From an uncultured bacterium (GTDB lineage Bacteria; Patescibacteriota; Dojkabacteria; B142; OLB20), in assembly GCA_937889205.1 (NCBI GenBank), contig CALARN010000122.1, positions 1-19,696 of the forward strand: a stretch of 19,696 bases of DNA, written 5' to 3'. The notes under the pieces were generated by a model. It worked only from the letters and a program-made list of their open reading frames with translations, made no database searches and was not told where the DNA came from. A program made the translations under genes and the position numbers. This document shows positions 1 to 6,767 of this stretch, piece by piece; position 1 is the first letter of the stretch, and each line of letters begins with the position of its first letter.

Positions 1-289
1 CTGATTTATCACTAGAATTAATACCCATTAAAGCAGAGAACATCTGATCTGCAGCTGTTGCATCAACTTCACTATTTTTAGGTACTCTAACTTCAAATAC
101 TACAGATTTTAAAGACTTTTTCTCATAAGAAGCCTGTTTGACATAAACTACAAATTTCTTGAAGCCCAGTCTAATGAGGATAATGAGTAAAGCTAAGCCA
201 ATAATCGCCAACAAGAAAGATAGCCAGAATACCGGATCAACAATGAAACCGAACATTTGCTCTGTTGTAGAAGTACTTGCGTTAAACAT
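1..289 (-). CDS. N-terminal fragment of a membrane protein, possibly T4SS-associated (CPR)
   Basis: Reading leftward from the ATG at 287-289, an open frame of 96 codons runs off the left edge, so only the N-terminus is present. It has a short polar start, one hydrophobic segment at about residues 16-42 (FWLSFLLAIIGLALLIILI inside it), then a basic stretch and the start of a soluble domain with FEVRVP and AADQMFSALMGI. In my recollection, the pattern of 'E-R-P-x-N ... AA-E/D-QMF-A-L-GI' directly after an N-terminal membrane anchor is typical of large CPR proteins encoded beside VirD4/TraG-type conjugative ATPases. That assignment is from memory of the family and is not proven by this fragment. 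A promoter-like element lies just upstream at 306-332. If the identification is right, it links the left end of the window to the pilin-like cluster on the right. Confidence 0.6.
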   Translation of the reverse strand, partial: MFNASTSTTEQMFGFIVDPVFWLSFLLAIIGLALLIILIRLGFKKFVVYVKQASYEKKSLKSVVFEVRVPKNSEVDATAADQMFSALMGINSSDKS

Positions 290-305
290 GTATACAAATC
301 TAATT

Positions 306-332
306 AGTATATATACAAATACATTTTAACAA
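306..332 (-). promoter_or_regulatory. Possible promoter for the left-edge membrane protein gene
   Basis: On the minus strand, TTGTTA (327-332) is followed after 15 bases by TATACT (306-311), and the ATG comes 16 bases later. The spacer is short and the region is very AT-rich, so chance matches are likely. It occupies the only gap (290-348) on this side of the acidic-protein gene. Confidence 0.3.
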
Positions 333-348
333 AAAACGGGAATGTTTA

Positions 349-888
349 TTATTTTTCGTTGCCTTTTTTTAATAATCTGTCTAAAAATAACCAGATTGCA
401 GTATCAGCTAAATTCTTTTCTTTTTTACCTTTATTCGCAGCTATTAAATCAAGATCTAGCATTTCTTCTGCGATTTCATAGCCTTTAAATGGAGGCAAAT
501 CTAATTTCTTATTTTCAGTAACCACTGCTGTGGTTTGTGCAGGTTGAGTAGGATTCACTGTCGCCGTAGGTAAATCTTGAGGAACATCAGTTGCTATTGG
601 TTTAACTTCTTTTCTTTCAGCTCGTTCTAGGCTTTCAAGAGCATGCTCAATGTTACCCTCAACTGGCTTTAGAGTCTCTGCTTGAGATTCGGTAGCAGCA
701 GAATCTGACTTATTCTCAATTACTATTGGAGCAGATTCTGGCGAAGGTGAAAACATTACCGGCTTAGCAGTAGCACTGTTACCAAACTTAATTGTTGGCA
801 TATCTTGCATCTGCATTTCAGGAACTACCTGAGTTGATGCATTATCGTTGCTTGGATTTACTTGTGTTGTGCTTTGATTATCATCCAT
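349..888 (-). CDS. Acidic, mostly disordered protein of unknown function, 179 aa
   Basis: I do not recognise this protein. The first ~130 residues are low in complexity, rich in Thr, Pro, Gln, Asn and Glu, and without hydrophobic segments, which is typical of a disordered region. The last ~45 residues look folded or helical: PPFKGYEIAEEMLDLDLIAA is followed by a basic stretch and a short amphipathic helix containing DTAIWLFLDRLLKK. There is no signal peptide, so a cytosolic location is likely. The ATG at 886-888 follows smpB by 23 bases with no terminator, so the two are probably co-transcribed. The helical tail could be a docking or membrane-surface motif, but this is inference. Base composition and codon use look like the neighbours. 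Confidence 0.7.
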   Translation of the reverse strand: MDDNQSTTQVNPSNDNASTQVVPEMQMQDMPTIKFGNSATAKPVMFSPSPESAPIVIENKSDSAATESQAETLKPVEGNIEHALESLERAERKEVKPIATDVPQDLPTATVNPTQPAQTTAVVTENKKLDLPPFKGYEIAEEMLDLDLIAANKGKKEKNLADTAIWLFLDRLLKKGNEK

Positions 889-911
889 AGGTAATTATTC
901 TAGCATAGTTT

Positions 912-1364
912 TTAATTGAAACCCATTGTCTTTAAATCTCGCTTTATCTCTAGCTTTTGATCTGCCTCTTTAAGTTTTGCTCGTTTATCATAAAGCTTTT
1001 TACCCCTGGCTAAGGCTATTTCTAGTTTTACCCTGCCCCTGTTGAGGTGAACATTTAAAGGAATGATTGTAAAACCTTTTAATTTAACACCACTTAATAA
1101 CTTGACCAGCTCTGACTTATTTAATAATAACTCACGCTCGCGCGTTTCAGAGCCAATAGGGCTTTGTGAGCCCGGCCATTTATTAACATGAGCACCAATT
1201 AAACGGGCTTTGCCGTCTTTTATTACTACATAACTTTCTTTAAGAGATAAATGGCCGGCTTTAATCGATTTCACTTCCCATCCGGTGAGAATCAACCCCG
1301 CCTCATATTTATCTACAACTTCAAAGTTAAATAACGCTTTTTTGTTAGTTTCTATTATCTTCAT
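912..1364 (-). CDS. smpB: SsrA (tmRNA)-binding protein SmpB
   Basis: SmpB binds tmRNA and delivers it to stalled ribosomes during trans-translation, working with EF-Tu and alanyl-tmRNA in the cytosol. The 150-aa length is normal for the family. The whole family pattern is visible: an N-terminal TNKKALFNFEV, the YEAGLILTGWEVKSIKAG core (residues ~20-37), LKESYVVIKDG, the KLKGFTIIPL strand, NRGRVKLEIALARGKKLYDKR, and the basic C-terminal helix ending KRDLKTMGFN that enters the decoding channel. Tryptophan sits where many homologues have Thr in 'GTEVKS'. The ATG at 1362-1364 is preceded by a consensus TATAAT only ten bases away, implying a near-leaderless message. The gene lies between unrelated envelope genes. 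No ssrA gene is visible in this window. Confidence 0.97.
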   Translation of the reverse strand: MKIIETNKKALFNFEVVDKYEAGLILTGWEVKSIKAGHLSLKESYVVIKDGKARLIGAHVNKWPGSQSPIGSETRERELLLNKSELVKLLSGVKLKGFTIIPLNVHLNRGRVKLEIALARGKKLYDKRAKLKEADQKLEIKRDLKTMGFN

Positions 1365-1374
1365 TAGTGAAGCT

Positions 1375-1380
1375 ATTATA
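1375..1380 (-). promoter_or_regulatory. -10 element (TATAAT) of a near-leaderless smpB promoter
   Basis: A perfect TATAAT on the minus strand ends ten bases before the smpB ATG, inside the 39-base gap after the 833-aa gene. Only a weak -35 (TAAGCA at 17-base spacing) is seen. A start seven bases downstream of the -10 would leave a leader of about four bases, too short for a Shine-Dalgarno sequence. Confidence 0.5.
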
Positions 1381-1403
1381 CACTATATCTTGGATTCTGC
1401 TTA

Positions 1404-3905
1404 CTAATTAATGAACTCACTTAGCTGATTCATGTTTAGAGCATAAACACGAGCTTTGTCTAGCAAAAAGATTTTCATGGCATCTCTATCGGCAATTACC
1501 TCTTTCATATCAGTCCAAGCAGTATTGCTGTTACCCTTATAGGCATACTGTGCAACTAAAGGTAAATCTACAACATCTTTAATTAATACCACTACTCTCT
1601 TTTTGCTAGGATCAGCCACATAAATATAAGTGCCATCTACATGTAAAGCCGATGCCCCCAAGAGGTTATCGCCAGATTTCATGCCTTTGAGTAAAATGTT
1701 CTCAGACTCTTTACCGTAGTCTCGATATAAGCCCTCTTTTGTCTGCATGATTAAATAGATTTTGCCATCAATAACCACTAAGTCTTTGGCTGTTGCAAGT
1801 TCTTCTAGTGTGTTTCTTTTAGTAATCGTGCTATACGACGAGCCACTTCTTGAATAGAAAGAAATAGATTTATCATTCGGCCTAATCAAGTAGATTCTCC
1901 CCTGCCCATTTATTACCGAAAAATCTATCTGTGTTGCACCAGCAAGTACACTACTTGAAGAAGCAGCAATTCTGTTACTTGATCCATCCGCAGGGTTAAT
2001 GATTACGATTCCCCTCTCCGGATTTTGATCTAACACAATCAAATTACCTTTATCATCGGCCACAATACTTTGAGGATTAACCAAGTCAACATTAATTTCT
2101 TTAAGATCAGCACCAGAATAACTAATTGAATAAATCTTGCTTACCTTTTCTGCAGATGGTAAGAGATAAATCGTCTTATTTGCCACTGCCATATCAATAA
2201 TTTGTATTTCTGGAAAGAGTGTGCCCATATCGATTAAGAAGTCTTCTTCGTAGAGTTGAATTGTTTTTTCAAACTTGGCTTTAATAACTGCAATTAATTG
2301 CTCTTGTTGTGCAATTTCATCTGTTAATTCTGGATTAGCTTTAGCTGAATCTAATTTAGTCTGCGCCTCAGCCAGTTTCGCTAAAGGTTGAGACTTGCGA
2401 GCATCATCCACGCCTAATTTTGCATATACAGAAGTTCTCGAATTTACTTCATCTATCAAAGCCTTTGCTTCTGTAAGCGAGTTAACATTCTTTTCTAAAG
2501 CAGCTTTTTGTTGTTGCAGAGTAGCTGAATTATCTATCGAGATGTAAATTACGCCTAATAATATTAATACCAGAATAATCACTAACCCCCACTTGCGTTT
2601 CTGTGCGGCCGTTTTAAGTCTTGGGTTATTAGTATCTACCTTCATGCCAAGCCATTTATCCCACACCAACGCTTTGATTTTTTGCCCAAATTGTTTTAGT
2701 GATAGTCCAAGTTTTTGCACAAATACCTGATAAGTCTTTTTACCCGCATCGCCCCTCTCAACAGGTTTCAGAGCTTTTGTGTTTGCTTCTGGTAAAGGTT
2801 CCGCTAATATATCTTCGGGTATCTGCACCTCAGTAATAGCCTCTGTTGTAGCTTTTTTAGCAAAAAGACCTTGTGCCCCCTGAAGCAGCTTACTAAAACC
2901 AGATTTAGTCTTATTAAGCATCTTGCTAGGAAAACGTGTATCAGGGTCAACAGTAACTTCAGCCGTTTCGTCAATTAGCACTTCTTCAAAGTCATCTTCC
3001 TCTTTGAGATCTGCAGGCTCAGTTGCAAGATCTGCGTCGGCTTCGACTTCTGGCCCGACTTGATCTTTACGCACTAAATCTTCTAAAGTAGCCTCTTCAT
3101 CAAAATCTGCTATATCTTCTTCGTGCCCCACTTCTAAGGCCATAGTTGCAGCATCTTCCTCTTGCGCTTCAATATCTGCAACTTCATCAACGGCTCCCTC
3201 TGGTGCAGCTGCAGCATCCTCTAAGGCCTGAGCAGGAAGCTGTTTCTCTTGGTTTCTATTCACTCCAAATCCAATCATCATCATGCTTGTAGCTGCTTCT
3301 TCGATATATGTTCTACTCTTAAAGCCTAAATCACTGAAATCTGCCGATGCACTCTCTAATTCATCACTAGTTAACTCTTTCTTAAGTTGTGGCGTACCAA
3401 TGATAAAAACATCACCCTTTTTGGCAATAAGACTAGCTTCTGCCAAAAACCCTTCACCTGTTGGATCTTTTAGTGAATCAGAAAGTTCAGAAATGATACC
3501 ATCTCTCAAAGCAAACACCTTGCCTGCGCCAAGGGTAACAAGGTAAACAACATCGCCCAACATTACCAAAGTCATAATATTCAAATCTACCCCTTTATTA
3601 CCATTTTCAGCATCTTTTTCTAAAAACTGCTGCAAATACCCTCCGGCCACTAGCAATGCCTTCTCTAAAGCTATCAATGTAGAGTCTTCTTTATTCTCAA
3701 AATAGCTTTCATGTAATTTATCTAATAACATATTACCCGCAACTTCTAAATCAAACTCTACCGGACCTTTTAGACAAATTACGGCAAATATTTCACCCCT
3801 AATTCTTCTTAATTCAGAGTTTTGTGGTTTATATGTGTAAACACTTGACCAAATACCCGGCTTGGCTCTGCCACTAAAGTATTTTTTTTGTATTAATGCA
3901 TCCAT
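1404..3905 (-). CDS. Transmembrane protein: PP2C-like domain, acidic linker, TM, coiled coil, propeller-like C-terminus (833 aa)
   Basis: I infer a signalling or sensor protein that spans the membrane once. Residues ~1-215 resemble the PPM/PP2C fold in strand pattern (RGEIFAVICLKG; LGDVVYLVTLGAGKVFALRDG; KKGDVFIIGT). However, I cannot find the usual metal-binding Asp motifs (an early R..NED, DGHGG, or a late GxxDN), so it may be a catalytically dead, binding-type domain. Residues ~220-320 are a very acidic linker. A single TM helix at 438-457 follows a basic stretch (KRKWG), so the N-terminus is predicted inside. Residues ~460-555 are coiled coil. Residues ~565-833 show repeated 'IYLL / LIVLD / IYLI / IYVAD' blades, as in NHL/beta-propeller proteins, and would lie outside. 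No Cys-rich segment is present. The ATG lies six bases after the upstream stop. Confidence 0.75.
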   Translation of the reverse strand: MDALIQKKYFSGRAKPGIWSSVYTYKPQNSELRRIRGEIFAVICLKGPVEFDLEVAGNMLLDKLHESYFENKEDSTLIALEKALLVAGGYLQQFLEKDAENGNKGVDLNIMTLVMLGDVVYLVTLGAGKVFALRDGIISELSDSLKDPTGEGFLAEASLIAKKGDVFIIGTPQLKKELTSDELESASADFSDLGFKSRTYIEEAATSMMMIGFGVNRNQEKQLPAQALEDAAAAPEGAVDEVADIEAQEEDAATMALEVGHEEDIADFDEEATLEDLVRKDQVGPEVEADADLATEPADLKEEDDFEEVLIDETAEVTVDPDTRFPSKMLNKTKSGFSKLLQGAQGLFAKKATTEAITEVQIPEDILAEPLPEANTKALKPVERGDAGKKTYQVFVQKLGLSLKQFGQKIKALVWDKWLGMKVDTNNPRLKTAAQKRKWGLVIILVLILLGVIYISIDNSATLQQQKAALEKNVNSLTEAKALIDEVNSRTSVYAKLGVDDARKSQPLAKLAEAQTKLDSAKANPELTDEIAQQEQLIAVIKAKFEKTIQLYEEDFLIDMGTLFPEIQIIDMAVANKTIYLLPSAEKVSKIYSISYSGADLKEINVDLVNPQSIVADDKGNLIVLDQNPERGIVIINPADGSSNRIAASSSSVLAGATQIDFSVINGQGRIYLIRPNDKSISFYSRSGSSYSTITKRNTLEELATAKDLVVIDGKIYLIMQTKEGLYRDYGKESENILLKGMKSGDNLLGASALHVDGTYIYVADPSKKRVVVLIKDVVDLPLVAQYAYKGNSNTAWTDMKEVIADRDAMKIFLLDKARVYALNMNQLSEFIN

Positions 3906-3911
3906 TGATTA

Positions 3912-4133
3912 TTATGGCAGTAAAATAATATAGATTAACAACAAGATTAACCCTAAGACCGTTAATGCTAGTAAGGCTTCTAATGACCATTGCCTCAATG
4001 TTGATAGCTGCTTTTGCATAGAATGAATTCTTCTTAAAATGAAAATCAAAAACATAATATGCAATACACTAAACAGCATTAATGCAATTTTCACTAAAGC
4101 AAACACTAATTGCGCTATCTCTAGATCATCCAT
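3912..4133 (-). CDS. Small two-helix membrane protein, 73 aa, unknown function
   Basis: This short protein consists of two hydrophobic helices, roughly residues 5-33 (IAQLVFALVKIALMLFSVLH and onward) and 50-72 (LEALLALTVLGLILLLIYII), joined by a basic loop RRIHSMQKQLSTLRQW. The loop charge suggests it faces the cytosol, with both ends outside. I start it at the ATG at 4131-4133, four bases after the stop of the PH-domain gene. A TTG five codons upstream (4146-4148) would overlap that gene and looks less likely. It is six bases from the 833-aa gene downstream, so it belongs to the same transcript. Small two-helix proteins next to signalling or envelope genes are common in CPR genomes, but I cannot name a family. 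Confidence 0.72.
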   Translation of the reverse strand: MDDLEIAQLVFALVKIALMLFSVLHIMFLIFILRRIHSMQKQLSTLRQWSLEALLALTVLGLILLLIYIILLP

Positions 4134-4137
4134 ATAA

Positions 4138-4884
4138 TTAAGGTTCAATATATTGAGCAGTTTTTTTCGCTGACTCTTGAGCTTCTGCTTCTGCAGCTTC
4201 GCCCTTTTTATTTACAGTATCAAAAGGATTATTATAATTCTCTTGATTACGAACAAAAGAGATTAAATCGCGAAAACCATCTCTAAACCAAGTAGTCTGC
4301 GTGACTCCACGGATAGTCATCGTTTTTTCTGAAATTGTTTTAAATTCAATAGTGCCATAACCAAACATCATGGCAAAAAAGCCCTCTACTCTTTCTGAAA
4401 TGTCGATAATATCTTGCAATGGAATATCTGTAATTACTTTGCCCTTAATGATATCAAAGTCTATCGAGATGAAACGTTCATTAGTTACTATAAACAAGTC
4501 GTAATACCAGTGGAGGAAATTAAAAACAATAAAAGAAACTACAAGACTGTAGTAAAAAAATAAAAAAGCGTTGCCAAGGTTTGGGTCTAAAGACTTGAGA
4601 AACGCACCATTACTTAATTCACTGTTAAATAGGTTTGCATCTATTAATGTAAATAGAAATATCAGAACGGTTGGAACGATAATGAATAAAACAGCGTTTA
4701 AAATCCAACCAATGTTTTTAATAAAATGCCTACGAATAATCATGACTATGTTTTCACCCTCGTTTTGTGTTGCGAAAGTAGCATTCTCAGGATAGGTAAT
4801 AATCATGCCAAAGAACTCTAGCAACTTTTTATTTTCAGGTAGAGTAATAACCTTTTCTTTTTTAATTAAATCAATCTTTACCAT
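4138..4884 (-). CDS. Membrane protein with bacterial PH domain (bPH_2/YdbS-like), 248 aa
   Basis: The protein has two TM helices, about residues 58-80 (IGWILNAVLFIIVPTVLIFL) and 105-125 (NAFLFFYYSLVVSFIVFNFL). A C-terminal domain of about residues 127-212 has the bacterial PH-domain pattern: YYDLFIVTNERFISID, IIKGKVITDIPLQDIIDI and GYGTIEFKT. This TM-TM-PH arrangement is familiar from YdbS/YdbT-like proteins, whose exact function is mostly unknown; the PH domain is on the cytosolic side of the membrane. The tail after residue 220 is charged and Ala/Glu-rich, probably flexible. The ATG at 4882-4884 lies three bases after the SpoIID-type gene, so the two are co-transcribed. An N-terminal ~45-residue soluble part (LPENKKLLEFFGMI...) is not one I recognise. 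Confidence 0.82.
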   Translation of the reverse strand: MVKIDLIKKEKVITLPENKKLLEFFGMIITYPENATFATQNEGENIVMIIRRHFIKNIGWILNAVLFIIVPTVLIFLFTLIDANLFNSELSNGAFLKSLDPNLGNAFLFFYYSLVVSFIVFNFLHWYYDLFIVTNERFISIDFDIIKGKVITDIPLQDIIDISERVEGFFAMMFGYGTIEFKTISEKTMTIRGVTQTTWFRDGFRDLISFVRNQENYNNPFDTVNKKGEAAEAEAQESAKKTAQYIEP

Positions 4885-4887
4885 TTG

Positions 4888-6729
4888 CTATTGTGCTGTT
4901 TTAATATCATAAGTAATGCTTTTGAGTGCGTCATTTTTACCGGTTTTACCAGTCCAAGTATTAAACATCATTCTAAAAAACAAACCTGAGACTGAGCCAG
5001 TGCCATTAGTCCCAATAAATTTTACTCTTTTTGCTCTGCCTGAGCTATCATTTTCAACCTGCATCGCTGTTAAATTTCCAATTACATTTACAATTTGATA
5101 GCGCACAGCATCAGCATTACATCGATTAGGCTCGATGCCATTATCGCAATCAGTCCAATTTGATTTAGATTGCAACCAATTAAGCATCTCTTTAATGGCG
5201 TCTAATGAATATGAATTTGTATTCCAATTTTCTCTTCTCACATTTTGGTTACATAGTCTTGGTGTATAAGTGACGCTATTATCATTAACCGATTTCAAAT
5301 ATGAAACAGGTGAGGATTTTGGCCAAACAGTTTCAATATCTGCAGTACCTGCACCATTATTGTTGTACCCTGAATAAAAAGCATTAATAACATTACCCCC
5401 AGCCACAATTACTTGATTATTAGTCTCGTAAGCAGCCCATGCCTTAGCATAACCGCCCTTATACACCTGACAACTATCTGTAGTACAGATTGAATCTGCC
5501 CTATTATATGCATACGTTCTCGCGGCAATGGCCTGTGCTTTGATTGCCTCTTCTGGCCAGCAATTACCACCTACAAGATACTTCTGTCTTTTAGGATCGG
5601 TAGGGGCCCAGCCTTGAGAATTGGCATAGTTCTCCCAGTTTTGAATTTGTTCAGCTGTACCACACGCTTTATCTGGAACTTCTCCGATACCTGCAATATA
5701 ATCTTCCATATTCATACGATCAACACCATTTACCTTTATAGTTTTTGTTGGTCTAGTTTCAATAGCTGAGCCTTGATAATAGAAAGTTAAGATACGATTA
5801 GCGTTCCAACCATGATTTTGAGCCATACCAAAAGCGCCCCATTGTGACATACCTAGACCATGACCGAAAGCATCTGTACCTGGGTTAAACCCCGCGTAGC
5901 GATAGTTTCCGGTACACTCGATGCCATTTCTAGGTAAACTAACACTTCCTGCAAAGTATAATTCTCCAGAAATCAAAGGCTCTGAACCGCTATTTGCAGC
6001 AGCCACAGCAATTTCTAACTCTAAGTTATACTGTGCTTGCGTTTCTGATATCTGTGAAGAAGCAACCTGTAATTGGTTTTTGTCATTACTTGCTTTTGCT
6101 AACGCCTCGTTATAAAGCGCTATTTGTTTTTCCCAGAATTCTTTTTGTTTTTGCAAATCTGCCATGGTGGTTTGCATCCCTAACACCTGCGCTTCAAATT
6201 CTTTTGTTTGTTCATTTAATGCCGTAATATTTTGAGAAAGCTCTTTTAGCCCCTTACTTGACTCAGCTGTGATGAAATCATAATACATGATGCTTTTAAG
6301 CACATCGCCAGAAGAATTTAACATCGTTTCAGTAGCCTTGTTTGTCTTCCAATCTACATAGCTGACAACTAATTGCTTATTTAGTAGCTTTTCTCGTTCT
6401 TCTTTCTCAAGGTCTTTAATCTTTATCTCCTCTTCCATTTGCTGTTTTTGCAGCACCGCTAAATCATAGCTTATCTGCAGTTCATTAATCTGCTCTTTTA
6501 TCTTGTTTATCTCTGAACCAGTCTTATTCTTATTCGCTTGAATTGCAGCTAAATCGCTATTCGCTTTAGCAAGTTGTTCTTTGATTTTTTGCATTTCTTC
6601 TTGACTAGCCTTTATGTCGGCATTAATTTCTTCAATAGTCCTTGCAGATACAGGGGATAACACTATACAGAAGGTCAGGATAACAACAACAAGCACCCTA
6701 GTTTTGTTTATTAGTGCATTAATATTCAT
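4888..6729 (-). CDS. Secreted coiled-coil protein with SpoIID/LytB-type peptidoglycan domain, 613 aa
   Basis: This is predicted to be a peptidoglycan-cleaving protein outside the membrane. Residues 1-29 form a signal peptide or anchor (VLVVVILTFCIVLSPVSA). Residues ~31-240 form long coiled coils with a broken middle (VVSYVDWKTN...LKSIMYYDFITAESSKGL), much like the regulatory N-domains of PcsB, CwlO and EnvC. The C-terminal half is SpoIID/LytB-like: GHGLGMSQWGAFGMA (289-303), ILTFYYQGSAIE, then MEDYIAGIGEVP (341-352) with Glu350 as the candidate catalytic acid of this lytic transglycosylase family, and WPEEAIKAQAIAARTYAYNR (391-410), CQVYKG (420-425). About 38 extra residues lie between GEVP and WPEEA, flanked by Cys356 and Cys390. 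Several further Cys suggest disulphides. A leaderless-type promoter (6736-6765) precedes the ATG. Confidence 0.88.
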   Translation of the reverse strand: MNINALINKTRVLVVVILTFCIVLSPVSARTIEEINADIKASQEEMQKIKEQLAKANSDLAAIQANKNKTGSEINKIKEQINELQISYDLAVLQKQQMEEEIKIKDLEKEEREKLLNKQLVVSYVDWKTNKATETMLNSSGDVLKSIMYYDFITAESSKGLKELSQNITALNEQTKEFEAQVLGMQTTMADLQKQKEFWEKQIALYNEALAKASNDKNQLQVASSQISETQAQYNLELEIAVAAANSGSEPLISGELYFAGSVSLPRNGIECTGNYRYAGFNPGTDAFGHGLGMSQWGAFGMAQNHGWNANRILTFYYQGSAIETRPTKTIKVNGVDRMNMEDYIAGIGEVPDKACGTAEQIQNWENYANSQGWAPTDPKRQKYLVGGNCWPEEAIKAQAIAARTYAYNRADSICTTDSCQVYKGGYAKAWAAYETNNQVIVAGGNVINAFYSGYNNNGAGTADIETVWPKSSPVSYLKSVNDNSVTYTPRLCNQNVRRENWNTNSYSLDAIKEMLNWLQSKSNWTDCDNGIEPNRCNADAVRYQIVNVIGNLTAMQVENDSSGRAKRVKFIGTNGTGSVSGLFFRMMFNTWTGKTGKNDALKSITYDIKTAQ

Positions 6730-6735
6730 TACTTT

Positions 6736-6765
6736 ATTCTACACAGCATTGAGTATGGAAATCAA
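6736..6765 (-). promoter_or_regulatory. Leaderless-type promoter of the SpoIID/PH/PP2C-like gene group
   Basis: On the minus strand TTGATT (6760-6765), 18 bases, then TAGAAT (6736-6741), then six bases to the ATG at 6729. With the usual -10 to +1 distance, transcription would begin at or next to the A of the ATG. It lies in a 38-base gap after the SbcC/YhaN-like gene, so the downstream genes need not depend on the pilin-cluster transcript. Confidence 0.5.
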
Positions 6766-6767
6766 GT

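Noticed and set aside
290..348. Intrinsic terminator after the acidic-protein gene (CCCG followed by a T-run, minus-strand sense)
   Set aside because: Only about four base pairs can form before the T-run; no stable hairpin is seen.
4131..4148. TTG start for the small two-helix protein, overlapping the PH-domain gene by 11 bases
   Set aside because: An ATG five codons later begins right after the upstream stop and keeps the whole first helix.
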